Shown in pieces: positions 22,506-35,343 of a stretch of 64,000 nt of DNA. The notes under the pieces are model-generated. The model saw only the letters and a program-made list of their open reading frames with translations. It did not search any database and had not been told where the DNA came from. Source of the stretch: Vicugna pacos (lineage: Eukaryota > Chordata > Mammalia > Artiodactyla > Camelidae); the NCBI RefSeq assembly GCF_048564905.1, contig NW_027328870.1, positions 704,664-768,663 on the forward strand, given 5' to 3'. The position numbers and the translations under genes were made by a program. The first letter of the stretch is position 1. The number at the start of each line of letters is the position of its first letter.

Positions 22506-23260
22506 AAAAACTAGAAAAATTCTTTGTTTTTGTTTGTTTGTTTTTGTTTTTGTGATTTAGATTCCACGTATGAGCGATCTCATATGGTATTTTTCTTTCT
22601 CTTTCTGGCATACTTCACTAAGAATGACATTCTCCAGGAGCATCCATGTTGCTGCAAATGGCATTATGTTGTCAGTTTTTATGGCTGAATAGAATTCCAT
22701 TGTATAAATATACCACATCTTCTTTATCCAGTCACCTGTTGATGGACATTTAGGCTGTTTCCATGTTTTGGCTTTTGTAAATAGTGCTGCTATGAACATT
22801 GGGGTGCAGATGTCATCCTGAAGTAGATTTCCTTCTGGATACAAGCCCAGAAGTGGGATACCTGGGTCATGTGGTAAGTCTATTCCTAGTCTTTTGAGGA
22901 ATCTCCACACTTTTTTCCATAGTGGCTGCACCAAACAGGACAGAAGTAGACTCACAGACAGAGAATACAGACTTGTGGTTACCAGGGGGGTGGAGGGTGG
23001 GAAGGGTAGACTGGGATTTTAAAATTGTAGAATAGATAAACAAGATTACACTCTATAGCACATGGAAATATACACAAAATGTTATGATAACTCACAGAGA
23101 AAAAAATGTGACAATGAGTGTGTATATGTCCATTTTTGACTGAAAAATTGTGCTGAACACTGGAATTTGACACAACATTGTAAAATGATTATAAATCAAT
23201 AAAAATGTTAAAAAAAAGAAAATAAAAAAATTAAAAATAATAAAAAACTAGAAAACTTCT
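22506..23260 (+). mobile_element. L1 insertion with 5' inversion (twin priming)
   Basis: From 22524 to about 22936 the DNA is reverse-complement L1 ORF2 C-terminus; its minus-strand ORF includes GIDLPHDPGIPLLGLYPEGN and TGDWIKKMWYIYTMEFYSAI. From about 22937 to 23242 it is the L1 3' UTR in plus orientation, beginning where the inverted part ends and finishing in AATCAATAAAAATGTTAAAA and an A-rich tail. Flanking target-site duplications are AAAAACTAGAAAAATTCT at 22506-22523 and AAAAACTAGAAAACTTCT at 23243-23260 (one mismatch in 18). The left flank TTT/AAAAA fits the L1 endonuclease site. The insertion is young enough to keep both the ORF segment and its duplications. Confidence 0.93.
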
Positions 23261-25795
23261 GTACTTTTTACTTATTTTGCTAATGTTTTTCTTTATAATA
23301 TTAGAAGTAAAAATCACAAAGTCACTTGGGATCTATTGTCCCCCCCCTTATTTTTTAGTATTGGCTAAATGAGCTAACCCTGCAAATAACACATTATCTT
23401 TGCCCACAACAGGCATGTGTGTGTGTGCCCCCACATACACAACACAATATATCCACACGCCCTCCTTACTACTATTTATTGTAGTATAAAATCTCCTTAG
23501 TTTAGGACCAAAGTCATTGTTTTGAACTCTATGTCTCTGATGAAAACACAGAAATTAATTCTTCACTGCCTCTCCTATGAAATAGTCATTGTCAAACACT
23601 TGCACTGCTCTGTAACTACTGACTACATGTCTTTCACTATCTTAATAAGACCACATACTCCCAACATCAGGCACTGTGGTTTGAACCTCAGTCTATATAC
23701 CGTGTACATAACAAGGCCTAGCCCAGATTTGTTTAAAATCTGTTTTCTGCAATAGGGCCATAGGTTTGATTGGGATAGTCTCTTGCAAAGTCTCCTTTGA
23801 TTTTTGTTTAAAATGAATTTCTAATTCCTCAGTTGTCTTAGTTATGATAAGGTTTGCAAACCCAAATGAAATTGGAACACACCATAATCAACATTTGTAT
23901 GAATGAATCATAGAAATATGTGCACAATTGGTAAAATATATACCACAGTGGTTGGTGTAAGTAGTCAGTTGTATTACAAAAAACAATAATAAAATAAAAC
24001 AGGCACATGAAAAGTTCAGTAAATTATACAAAAAGTTTATTTACGATCTATATAATTTTTCTTACTTTATCTGGGTAATTTTCTATTTTATCTATCAAAT
24101 GATAGGATTAAGAAAGATAATTTTGAAATTTCTCTTCATTTCCAAGAAAAATATAGTAGAACTTTAGAAATCTATATATTAATGGCATTTGCATTTATTT
24201 ATACACAGTTCCTATGTGTTTCTGGCTAGAAGTAGAAATTACTGGCTTAAATGTGTGCTGGTTTCCACTGTTCACTAGCTAAAATTGAAGTAAATAACTA
24301 TTAAAAATAATAACTATTTAAAATTCAAAGCACTGAATTTTCTTCCAACTAATTTTATCAGAGCAGCAGTTACATAAGATTCAAATCTATATTTATATTT
24401 TTCTTGGTAGTACATGAACTTCAGAATTCCATGTAATAGAATTTGTAAGCTATCAACCTCTTTGTATGTGTCATGAATATTAAATTATTAATATATTATC
24501 TTAGAAGTTACAAGTAAGGATTTAGTCAACAAATGATTATTGAATTTTTTATGTAAATTTTGTGCCCTGCACTGTAAAAATTTGAAATCTACAATCATAG
24601 ACTATAGAACAAGCAGATATACACAAGACAAGTTAAGCCCACACTGTTTCAAGTGGCTTCTATTTTTAAAATGTATTAAATATTTATTTTCACAGATTGA
24701 TGTGTTTAGGCAAATCGTTTTAAAATATGTTGTCACAATTACTTTGGAAACAACAATAATTTTTATCACTATCCTAATTTTCAGTGTATATTCACATGTG
24801 ATTCCAACAACTATGACACTGAGTTGCTGAAGCAAAATCAAACATTTTAGAAATAAAGAAATTAAAGTATAGGAAAATTAATTGACTTGCAGCAATTTTT
24901 TGCACTGTCATCTTGGCTAAGCTACAATAGTTTACAAGAATCCCCTATCCTGTATGATACTTTGTTAACTGGCCCAAATAAGAAATTCTTTTTACAAATT
25001 TTGGAAGGGGAAAATAAAGCAGCTCATCTGAAATCTGTTATTTTAGAGGTACGAGTAACAAACAAACAGATACATGTGGATTCTAGCTAGTTCTTGCTGT
25101 CTTTCGCTCCATACCCACATCATCTTCCCAAATGAAATTCTTGCTGACCAAGAGCCACTGAGACCCAACAGATAATTGGAGACAGCAGCTTTCCATAATC
25201 TTTTCCACCTTTCCAGACCCACTTGGGCAGCCCAAACTGCTTTATTTCAAAGGGTTGGATATTGTCTTTTCTCTGATCCTCCAATTCTCCCTTTTAGAAA
25301 TTTATGACCCCAGCAATACACACAATTTGGGGAAGTGCTATCCCATATCTAACCCTTTTTTACATAATACTCATATTTGTTTTCATTTTCAGATTGAATA
25401 TGACTGAGACATAACTTTGATGAGATCACACTGTTATTAAATGTCAGTATTGAAAATCAAATATTTCTTACTATTTCTCAATCTTGAAAGAAAAAATATT
25501 TCCAAAAAAAAAAAAGAGGATTTGTTAAGGTATGTATTTACTCAAAAAGAATTTGGAAGCAAGAATAAGAGGTTTCAAGAGAGAAAGAAGTGAGAAAAAA
25601 GGAGATAATCTAGCAGGAGAGAATAATTCATGCTTAAGAATGTTTTCATGGTACCCAATGCTAACTGCCAGGTGGCTGGTTATATCAGAAAATACTGGTA
25701 TAATTGATAACATGGAAAACTTTCAAAGCTTCATGCTCTTAAATTTCATTGAGGATAAAAATGTCCTGATTTTGTATATAGGCTAGATATCCTCA

Positions 25796-25851
25796 TATGT
25801 GTGTGTGTGTGTATGTATGTGTGTGTGTGTGCACACACACATATATATATC
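25796..25851. repeat. (TG)n/(CA)n microsatellite
   Basis: A run of TG with TATG interruptions followed by CACACA and ATATAT, directly visible. Confidence 0.95.
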
Positions 25852-27508
25852 TCCAAATTTCAGTGGATTAAACAACAAAGATTTAGAATTTACTCAAGCA
25901 AAGTCTGTATCCAGATAAGAAGCGAGATGAACTGTTCCACAACCAGAAACTCAGTGATTCAGAACAAGGAAAGTACCACCATCTTGAAGCAACATCATAT
26001 GGAGCTTACTGCCTCCTCATGGGCATCTCAGAAAAAGAGGCACCTGCAGAGCCATTGCTGGGTTTTCCATGCTTTGTGCCAAAACTTATACATGTAAATT
26101 TGACTCATGGCCATTGGACAAAGCTAATTACATGACCTCAATTATCTTCAAGTGGATAAATAATATAGTCTTGCTTATGCACAGAAAGGATACTAATGAA
26201 CACTGATAATAATTTTTCCATAAAGCTTAATATTTGAAATATTTGACTTTGGCATAGGGCTTTATGGTATTGGGTATATTATCTGTTAAATTATCTGTTC
26301 CTCAATTTTCTCACTAATAAAATGGAAGGCAGTAATATTCCACTATTAGAACAATTAGGGGATCAAATGCAGGCATATAGCACTCAATAATATTAAACAT
26401 TATCAAAATCATCATTATCATCATCATCATTCTCTATATCTCTAGTCTTTGACAACATGTATCACTGAGGCTGATAGATTTTGACAAAAAAAAATATTAG
26501 CGTTGAAAAGAATTTTAGAAATTACGTACTCTGGTCCTGTCCTTTCATTTATGAGAAAAGAGATGTCCATCAGTTAAGTGACTTTCCTGGGCCCAAATCT
26601 CCTTAACAGCAAAATTGGAAACAGATGTCTAAGTCCAGTGTCCTTTGTTCTCAAGATAGGGAAATTAGAACTTTCTATCAAGCATAGACTGAAGATATCC
26701 AACTCTTTTGTATATTGCTAAATCTGTTCCATGTTACCTTTGCTCATTTTACTCCATCGATTAATTGACATTTTGTAATTAATGAAAATCTTCCCAAAGG
26801 TGCAAGCTTAATGACTTTATAAGCATGGCAGAAATATGTTGATATATTAAAGTGCTTATTGCCTGAGCAAATGCATTTTCCAATTTCTAAGAACTAGTCA
26901 CCCAAGGAAATTTTGCTTACTGTGCTAAATTTAGGGATATTCATGGGGGGAAATGAACAAGAAAAAATTAAAAAGAGAAACTGTTATTAGATAAGCTTAC
27001 TTAAAATATTTAATTATTGAAAGAAAGTAGTATTTGACTGATAATGATACAAATGATTTTTTATTCTCCCATTTCCACCAAAACAGAAAAAAAATGCTAT
27101 TAGAATTGTATGGATCAATATAACCTTACAGAACACAAAATAAAGAATATAACTAACATTCTTGCCATTATGAACTTTCTTTGGGGAAGAAATTTGTACC
27201 ATCTGGAAATATATGAATAAGACAGAAAAGGCCAGGTGACAAAAACACATAAAATTGCTTAATAAATGGATAAAACTTAAAATGCTAAATGCCAAAATGT
27301 CAAAATTCCACTTCAAGTTTAGAAATGCTATTTTAAAAGACTTTCCAAAGCATTTTACCACTTTTATATGAAATAAAAAATTCCCTTTTAATCACCTACA
27401 GATGCACAAGAACCTCATTTAGACTTACAAAAAGACCAACCAAGAAATATGTTTGCTATATCCATGGCATGTTGCTGACACAAAAGAGAAAAAAGAGAGA
27501 GTGTTGAC

Positions 27509-27552
27509 TTTGTGTGTGTGTGTGTGTGTGTGTTTGTGTGTGTATGCATGTG
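27509..27552 (+). repeat. (TG)n microsatellite
   Basis: About 17 TG units with one TTTG interruption, directly visible. Confidence 0.95.
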
Positions 27553-28494
27553 TTTGGGGAGGGGCAGGAGGTTTGAAGGTGAAGTAGACAGGGAAAAACA
27601 GGCTTTGTTTATGGTGTTTTAAACTTAAGAGATAATAAAAACACTGATGTAAATTTATTTAAATCTGCAATGTTTCATCATTACAAAATATGGAAATCAA
27701 AATGCATTAAGATTAAAGAAACCTAGATGCTAAAAATAGATAGATGTTTTGCATAAATGAACTGCATCTAAAAACTGTTATTCTCATTAATGCGTATTAA
27801 GAATCACAATTTCAATTTATTTGTCAATTATTCCTGAGTTAAATGAAAAATAAAATTAAAAAGTCACAATACACTCTGTTATATCTTTCAGAACAGAATG
27901 GGTCTTTAAACAGAACAACTTTCAAGCAATGAATTGGGGGAAGTACATAAGGCAGAAGTCAGAAATGCTAGGTAGGAAAGTACTGTAGTTGACCAGGAGA
28001 GAATGTAAAGTGTTATAAAAAGCTGGATTTATTGAAGAATTTTTAAGGAGATAGAATTGATGGGCTTATGTACTATTTAAAATTAGGACATGAAGTTGAC
28101 AAATATAGATTGACCTTCATTCAAGATTCTTGCTGGAGTAACTGAGTCAAAGGAGTGACTTACAACAATAGAGAGAGTGGGGAAGAGACAAGAAGATAGG
28201 GAAATTCACCAAGTGTAGTGAATTCAGTTTAAGATATGTTGGGTAATCTGTGCCTGATTTTAGAAGGCATATGCAATTTCGGTATATAAATGAGTACTAG
28301 TTTAAACCACAGATTTTGATATTATTCTAAAACTGTATATAAAGGACGATCCTCAAGAAGACCAGCATTTTAGGCATTATAGGGGATGGTAAATTCAAAT
28401 TTTTTAGAGACTCTTAAAGAATTATAATAAAGATGAAAAAGCCTGGAAAGAATAGTGGATTTGATAAAGAAAAGAAAAGGCTATATATTAACCG

Positions 28495-28912
28495 ATGAGG
28501 CCTGCAAAATATCACAAACTACGTGGCTTAAGCAGCAATTTATTGATTAGGATACTAAAAGTCTGAGATCTAGGTTTTAGTGGGGCTGATTCCTTCTAGG
28601 GTTTCTCCCCTAGTTTCTGGTGGTTTTCTGGCAGTCCTGAGAATTCCTTGGTGTGAAGAAGCATTGCCCCAATCTCTACCTTCATTTTCACGTGGCATTG
28701 TCCCTGTGTCCATGTGTATCCATGCTCTAATATTCCCTTATCACAGGGACTCCGGTCATATTAGGTTAGAGGCCCACACTAGTCCAGCATGATTTCATCT
28801 TCACTAATCACACCTTCAACAGCTCTATTCCATATAAGGTCACATTCTGAGGCAGCCAAATTTTAGACTTCACATACAAATTATACAGGGACACAGTTCA
28901 TTCTATAACAAA
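28495..28912 (-). mobile_element. ERVL-MaLR-type LTR
   Basis: The plus strand reads like the reverse complement of an MLT/MST-class LTR: 'CACAAACTACGTGGCTTAAG' near the start, then 'ATAAGGTCACATTCTGAGGC', and 'GGGACACAGTTCATTCTATA' at the end. An old solo LTR fossil, well diverged. Confidence 0.65.
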
Positions 28913-29053
28913 ATTCTTGCTCAATGGTAGAGTGCATGCTCAGTATACACAGGATCCTGGGTTCAATTCCCAGTATCTTCATTTAAAGACACAAACAAAC
29001 AAACAAATGATAAATAGATAGATAGATAAACAAATAAATAAATACCTCCCCCA
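28913..29053 (+). mobile_element. Camelid-type tRNA-derived SINE
   Basis: Contains an A-box-like TGGTAGAGTGCATGC, a B box GGTTCAATTCC at 28960-28970 and CCCAGTATCTTCATTTAAA, then AAATAAATAAATACCTCCCCC. This matches the body and tail of the camelid Vic-1-type SINE as remembered (GCTCAGTGGTAGAGCGCATG ... GGTTCAATCCCCAGTACCTC). The 5' end is slightly short. A GATA/AAAC-rich tract lies between body and tail. Best single clue to the host. Confidence 0.85.
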
Positions 29054-29379
29054 TCAAAACAAAATTTTAAAAATATGATCACAAGGAAAGTCATTTTTAC
29101 TAACCAATTTTAATTGGTGGTAGAGGCTGATGTTGAAAATCATTTACATAGTTTAAAACATAAACTAGAGACAATAAATTTAAACTCATTTAAAAAGGCA
29201 CTTGGATTTGAAGTGAAGGTCAAATATAAAGACACGGTTAGAAGAGGGAGATTGATCTTGAATTAAATATGAGAAAAAGTTAGATGTTCATTTTTTTATT
29301 TAATTTGGCCAACCTTGAAATTTCTTTTGAGAAAGTATTCTGTGGAGATAGACCTGGACTGCCTGGATCTATTTCTGGA

Positions 29380-29600
29380 AGTAGCATGGTCTAGCAGAAT
29401 GAGTAAGAGATTTTGAGTCACAAGATTCACTGTGTGGTTCTGCATCTGAAATCTAAACTGTGCAACTTTGAACATGTTTACTGACCTCTCTCGGACTCAC
29501 TTCTCTTCAATTGTAGATAATAGCATTCCTGTACCAGAATGTTATGAAAATTAAATATTATAATGTTGTCTAAATGCACTTTTATCAAAATATTATATGT
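29380..29600 (+). repeat. MIR SINE
   Basis: Follows MIR order: 'GAGTCACAAGATTCACTGTG', 'GCAACTTTGAACATGTTTAC', 'TCTTCAATTGTAGATAATAG', 'GTTATGAAAATTAAATATTA'. Ancient and diverged. Confidence 0.65.
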
Positions 29601-32484
29601 GTATAATATTTTTATATTGTCAGCATCATTTTATTCTGTCTAGCTATAAAGCTTTAATAAACATTTAGAAAATGGAGAATTTGACTTCCTCTGATTGCCA
29701 GAGCATAAGAAGGATTGTTAGAAACATAACCATCTTTCCAAAATAGTACAACTTTTTGTCTTAAAATACTAAAGGAATGTATTACTATAAAAATGTGTTG
29801 TATTGTGGCAATGGCAGAAACAAATCTTAAGGAAACTTTGTGAACATCACTCAAGACACAGAATGTGCAAACCAAATGGGCAGCAAAACAGAAATATTTT
29901 TGAATTTAATAAAATAGTACAATTGCATTCTGGTGCATGGACATCAACCCACAGGAAATATTAATAGCTATTATACTCACATTTATAATTCAATAAAATG
30001 TAATTTTATATCTTTTTTAAAATCAGAAAACACTAATAAGATGGATTGATTAAATTAGATGTGAGTAATGACTATGATGCCATTGAGAAAATGGTAAACC
30101 ACAATGTTGTTTCAATCACAAAAGCCCTCGATGTTTGCTTCCCCAAAATAAAGCAGATAGTGCCCTTTAAAGATTGATATGAAAATTTTGAAATTGTGAC
30201 TTTTCTCATCTTAAAGTGCTTTTTTCTATACAGTGAATTAAAGTGTGTTAAATTTATATTCTATTTACCTGTAACATCAGGTTGTCTGACAGACTATAAG
30301 ACTGCATAATTTATCCAAATGTTTAATTGAATTAAACTAAATAAGGAGATATATTATATATATCTATATATAATAATATTATATATATGTATATGTATAT
30401 AAAAATACTAAAAAGTAGCTTATTTTTGGGGGGGTGCACATTGTAAGAGGAGAAGAAATCTATCGTGTCATATTCCAGAGCATTCTGTGCCCACCATCCC
30501 CTCCAGCCATCCACAGGTAGTGTGATTGCCCTGATCACCTACTCCAATTACCCCGCAAGCAAGCTGCATGTAAGGAGCATGACCTCAGTGTTTCACATAC
30601 AAAAGGGAAACTTAAATCGTCTTAGTGCTGTACTTAGACATTTACACTGAATCTGTCATTCTAGCCAGTGGCAGAATTCTCCAGTTGAGTATGCTATGGA
30701 GTTTCCTATTGAAACACTCATCTTCACCCAGCATCTTCATGATGTGTTCATGTTAGTGATCAAAATGCTCAAGTACACTTCTACAAGAAAGTACATGTAT
30801 TGAGGAACACATAAAAACAGAAGTACCCTAAACTCATTTGCCTTATTGATTGAGTATATTTACATGTTGTCTCTTTCCCGAAACAAGTGGAAACATTTCT
30901 TCTTCTACTTTCCCTTTGAATGCAAATTACTAAGGATTTATCTCCTGGAAAATGGGAAGAATGTATTACTCACCTCTACAGTAAAGTGTATAGTATAATA
31001 CATTATAGTATAATATAATATGTAGCATATATGTTATAGCATGTATAACATAACATATTCTATATGTGGCATGTGTATGTGTGGTAAAGCTGTTCATGTT
31101 GGTTGTTGAAATACTTGTCATCTTCTCGTTGTACTATGGGTGCCTGGGGGTCTGTAACACATCACAATTTTATGTATATTTTGTTCTCTCCTAAAGTAAT
31201 TATCAGGACTAACACAGATCTTCATATGCATTAAGTCCGATCAAAATTTACTCAATGAATAGTATCATCCAAATATATTTAAAATAAAATACAACTACCT
31301 GTCCCATGCTCTAAGCACAGGCTTAAAGGAACCAAAAATAATTATAACAATCTCATAACATCCTGAAGGCCTTCAGTGTCGAGGACAGAGAAGTGTCTAA
31401 AGTTTCTTTAGAACACAGTTCATCTCTTTCACAATAGATCAATTTTGCTTTTGGCATCTGATAGTTTCTCCTCTGAATGAGCAGCTGACTTACTGAGAGC
31501 AAGTGACGTTAGAGCAGAGGAAGGCAGGACACAAATGCTTACTCTTGATTCTGAAACTCACTTTTCTTTTCTGTGAGACAAGGGTTGAGAGTCATAAAAC
31601 TACAGGTTTATGAGGATTTACACTGATTCTTCGTTAAAGGAGTTGTGGGCCAGACTGCCAGTTTTCTATCATTCAATGTCTGCTGCTCCTTTCCTGGGTA
31701 GAAATGATAGTTGTTCTTATCTGGGAACATTTCCCAGCATGACTTGTAGCTAGATTTATTGACTAAATTGTAGTCAGCCACATATAAAAGTAAGTGTTAC
31801 TTGTTCTTTGAGTACAATTTTAAAGGGTTTCAATGCCCTTCTTCATCCTTCTTCTTTTCAGCTGCCCCGGATACATATGCGCTGGCTTGAGGACCAGCAT
31901 ATTGAAAGAACTTGAAAATGGAATCCCACCTCCACCCTACTGCCCTCCTTAACAGAAAAGCAACAGGACTGGTTCCTGACATTGTGCCCTGTGGAGCTGT
32001 CATTACAGCTTAATCATTCCACTCACCAGAGAACTCGACATATCACATCACATGTCTTAAGACTATTTAGGATGATGGCGCACATTCCAAGCCAACTTTA
32101 TGATTTCCTTATTGGTGATCTCCTACTATTGAAAAGTAAAATGTCCTCCCAAAGTTTGTTTTCTGACGTTGGTTAAGTGTCCACTATCAGATTGCCATTC
32201 TCCCCTCTCTTTTCTCATGTTCTCCTCTGAATGGATAGCCATCCCTTTGTCATCATTTTGTCTAGTTTTCTAATATCCTAACCATTCTCTTAATTTGCAG
32301 TTCCATCTCCTGTATACAAGGAACATTATTCTGGAAGACACTTCCCTGAAACATGAGTTTCAACAGAAACTTGGGGGCAAGGGTTCTGCCCATACAGTGA
32401 GAACAAGCAATTATAACCTTAAGAGAGCATGGGAATTCTGATGTCACTACTCCATGATTCTTTATTTTCAGTCAATAAATAACA
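29601..32484. other. Non-genic stretch
   Basis: No gene recognised. It contains AT-rich low complexity at 30.35-30.40 kb and 30.99-31.08 kb. A segment at about 31.7-32.0 kb has the feel of an old interspersed repeat, family unresolved. The 30.43-30.65 kb part is of normal complexity and was not identified. Confidence 0.35.
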
Positions 32485-32978
32485 TGTACCTCTGATGATG
32501 GCTGTATGGTCAGGCAACTCAAGATGGCTGCTCTCTATACATCTCCTGCTTGACTGGTGCCTGCTTCACCTACACACAACTCACATGACTGATCTTTTTC
32601 CTTCATATTTGCCCCAGGCCCCAGCTAATGACTGTTCTAGATTTAGAGCGGAACTCACCACTATGCTTATCATAGGGGTGGTAAGAGCCATGACCCTCTG
32701 CTGATTACCCTGGTAACCAATGAACCAACCTGACATCAACTCCCCTATAACTGGTAACCTTTTCTTCCCTAACAGGAGCAAAGACTGCCATCATGTCCTG
32801 CCCTCCAACTCCCACACATGGCAGGATTTTGCTCCAGGACTTTGCTTCAGATGTGCAAGATCACCCTAATCATTAAACTATTGATTATCTCTGTTGCTGA
32901 CTCTGGGCTTTTTGTCAGGTCTTGAAGCTGGGCAAGTACAGGGCTTGTAGACCTGCAGGGTGCAGTCCAGTGCTGACA
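32485..32978 (+). mobile_element. Solo LTR of an endogenous retrovirus (ERV1-like)
   Basis: About 494 bp from TGTACCTCTGATGATGG to a GTGCTGACA end, with a U5-like 'GACTCTGGGCTTTTTGTCAG' and 'CTTGAAGCTGGGCAAGTACA' near the 3' end. No internal region attached; a fossil. Confidence 0.7.
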
Positions 32979-33713
32979 TAGCTAATTAATATCCTCACAT
33001 AAAACACTTTGTTTTTATAAACATAATGTAACTAGTAGCCAAATTGGGTTCAAAAGAATAGAAATACATGGAGATCAGAAGCAACCTTAGCTCTAGGGTC
33101 CCTCAGTAGGATATCATGTTACAGCACAAGGCTTGTGGGGAGAAATGAATAGCAGGCACAGCTTTGTCCATCTCTTATCTAATTCTCAATAGTTCCTTCC
33201 GCTATTGGACCAACCTGGGATGTGTCTATGTCCATCCAAATACTATCCCTTTCTGAAACTCTTATGAAAATTTCAGTGCACAGTCATGTTAATTATGATG
33301 TTTCACTCATGATGCCACTTAAACATATCATCATCTTGCATTGTTTCAAAATATTGAAAGTATGTAATTACTCTAATTATTTATGTTGCCTTATTTTAGT
33401 TGTAATGGCTATATGTTTTTCCAGGTTTATTTTCTTCAATTGTAAAACTGCTGAAGCAAAGTAGATCTACCCAGTGTTTCACAATGATACCCTGTACACT
33501 TTGCCTTCCCAAAATGTTACTTTAAATATTCTATTTGAAGAGTTTTCTCTCTCTTCACACTCTGTGTGAATAGTGTTCATCCTTCAAAACGCAGTCAATG
33601 CCGGTGACTCCAAAAGTGTCATTCCTCTCACAAAAGAGTATCTGACCTTGTGACTATGCTTTTTCTCAGAAAAAAACATGAATTTGCATAATTTGTTTGG
33701 AAGTTTCTATATA
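32979..33713. other. Non-genic stretch
   Basis: Nothing recognised between the LTR and the Tigger element. The 80-codon plus-strand ORF at 33222-33464 has no family features. Confidence 0.4.
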
Positions 33714-34511
33714 CAGGTATATCTTATTTTATTGTGCTTCACTTAACGGTACTTTGCAGATATTGAGATTTTTCCTTACAAGATGAAAGATTGTGGCAAC
33801 CTGGTCTCTGGAAGTCTATCACTGACATTTTTCCACATTGTATCTCTCTGTCACACTTTGGTAATTTTACCAGTATTTAAAACTATTTCATTGTTATTAT
33901 ATTTGTTATGGTGACCTGTGGTCTTTGATGTTACTATTGTAATTGTTTCAGGGTGCCATGAACCCCACCCACATGAGATGAAAACCAGATTCACAGATGA
34001 TGTGTGTGTTCTGACTGCTCCATTGACTAGACTGTTCCCCCCTCTCTCTTTCTTTTCTTGGGCCTCACTATTCCCTGAGACACAATAATATTTAAATTAG
34101 ATGTGTTGATAAACCTACAGTGGCCTCTAAGTGTTCAAGTGAAAGAGGAATCAATCAATATTTCACTATCAATTATTATTTATTGTTATTTTAAGAAATT
34201 GCCAGACATCTCAACTTTCAGCAACTGCTAGCCTGATCTGCCAGCATCGAGGCAAGACACTCCACCAGTAAAAAAATTATGATTCACTGAAGTCTCAGAT
34301 GATGGTTAACAGATTTTAAAGTATTTTTAATTAAGATGTGTATTGTTTTTTAGATATAATACTATTGCAAGCTAAATAGACTACAGTGTAGCATAACATA
34401 AATTTTATATGCACTTGGAAACCAAAAAAATTATGTGGCTCATTTTACTGTGATATGTGCTTTATTGTAGTTGTCTGGAATTGAACATGCAATATCTTTG
34501 AGATATTCCTG
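33714..34511 (+). mobile_element. Tigger1-type DNA transposon, internally deleted
   Basis: Terminal inverted repeats CAGGTATATCTTATTTTATT and, on the other strand, CAGGAATATCTCAAAGATAT, each next to a TA as expected of pogo/Tc1-mariner insertions. The left half keeps the Tigger1 5' region up to 'GTGTTCAAGTGAAAG'; the right half resumes at 'TATTTTAAGAAATTGCC', the transposase 3' end and 3' UTR. Full-length Tigger1 is about 2.4 kb; this copy is 798 bp, so about 1.6 kb of transposase is missing. As I recall the consensus, GTGAAAGGAAGAGTC occurs at both edges of the missing part, so deletion between these short repeats is likely. Confidence 0.9.
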
Positions 34512-34611
34512 TATACCTTCTTCTATCATGTATCTAATTATGTCCCTATGAATCTAGTTTCATATCTACCCATATATCACTTAGTTTGTAAATGCTAAGA
34601 AAGTTAATACA

Positions 34612-35160
34612 ATTTTAGGTACCACTTCACACCTACCAGGATGGCTATCATTAAAAAATAAAAGATAAGCAATAACAGGAAAGAATGTGAAAAAATTGGA
34701 AACATCATACATTGCTTTGAGTCGAGGGGATGTAAAATAGTGAAGCCAATTTGTAAGGCAGCTGGTTCTTCAAAAAGTTAAAGAAAGAATTATCATATGA
34801 TCCAGCAACTCCACTGTTATGCCCAAGAAAATTTTAAAAATACGTTCAAAAATTTGTACACAAATATTCACAGCATCAGTATGCATGATAGCCCCAAAAA
34901 GAAAACAAGCCAAAGTCTATCAATAAGAAATTGGGTAAATAAAATGTGGTATATCCATACAATACAACATTATTTGGCCATAAAAAGAATGAAGTTCTGA
35001 TTATGCTAAGTGAAAGGAGTCATACACAAAAGGCCATATATTGGATTCCATTTATATGAAATGTTTGGAATAAGTAGGACGACAGAGAGAGAAAGTAGGC
35101 CAGTGACGGTCAGGGTCAATAACCAACTGATATATGGTTAAATAGAGGACTGACTAAATT
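34612..35160 (+). mobile_element. Older L1, ORF2 3' part
   Basis: Plus-strand L1 text: 'ACCACTTCACACCTACCAGG', 'ATGATCCAGCAACTCCACTG', 'AATAAAATGTGGTATATCCA', 'GCTAAGTGAAAGGAGTCATA'. Diverged. Confidence 0.85.
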
Positions 35161-35261
35161 ATAAATAATAAGCTAAAGAGTACTTTGAAAAAATCCAATC
35201 CAATTTTCCTCTTTTTGTTTATTATTTTTGTTGGCCTTCTTTTTCCCTTTTAAATTTTTTT

Positions 35262-35265
35262 AGTT

Positions 35266-35341
<76 letters not shown>

Positions 35342-35343
35342 TC
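35262..35343 (+). repeat. (TTTC)n microsatellite
   Basis: About 20 TTTC units. On the minus strand this is (GAAA)n at the 3' end of the neighbouring L1, so it probably grew from that element's poly(A) tail. Confidence 0.98.

Larger units (their letters stand above)
23261..28494. other. AT-rich gene desert
   Basis: No gene recognised. It contains TG/CA microsatellites at 25.80-25.85 kb and 27.51-27.55 kb, a TCA-rich patch at about 26.41 kb, a possible MIR-like relic at about 26.5-26.65 kb and an unresolved repeat-like segment at about 25.86-26.17 kb. The ORFs present are short and without family features. Confidence 0.4.

Noticed and set aside
28913-29053. A genuine tRNA gene
   Set aside because: The A and B boxes are present but the 3' acceptor half is replaced by an A-rich SINE tail, and no cloverleaf closes.
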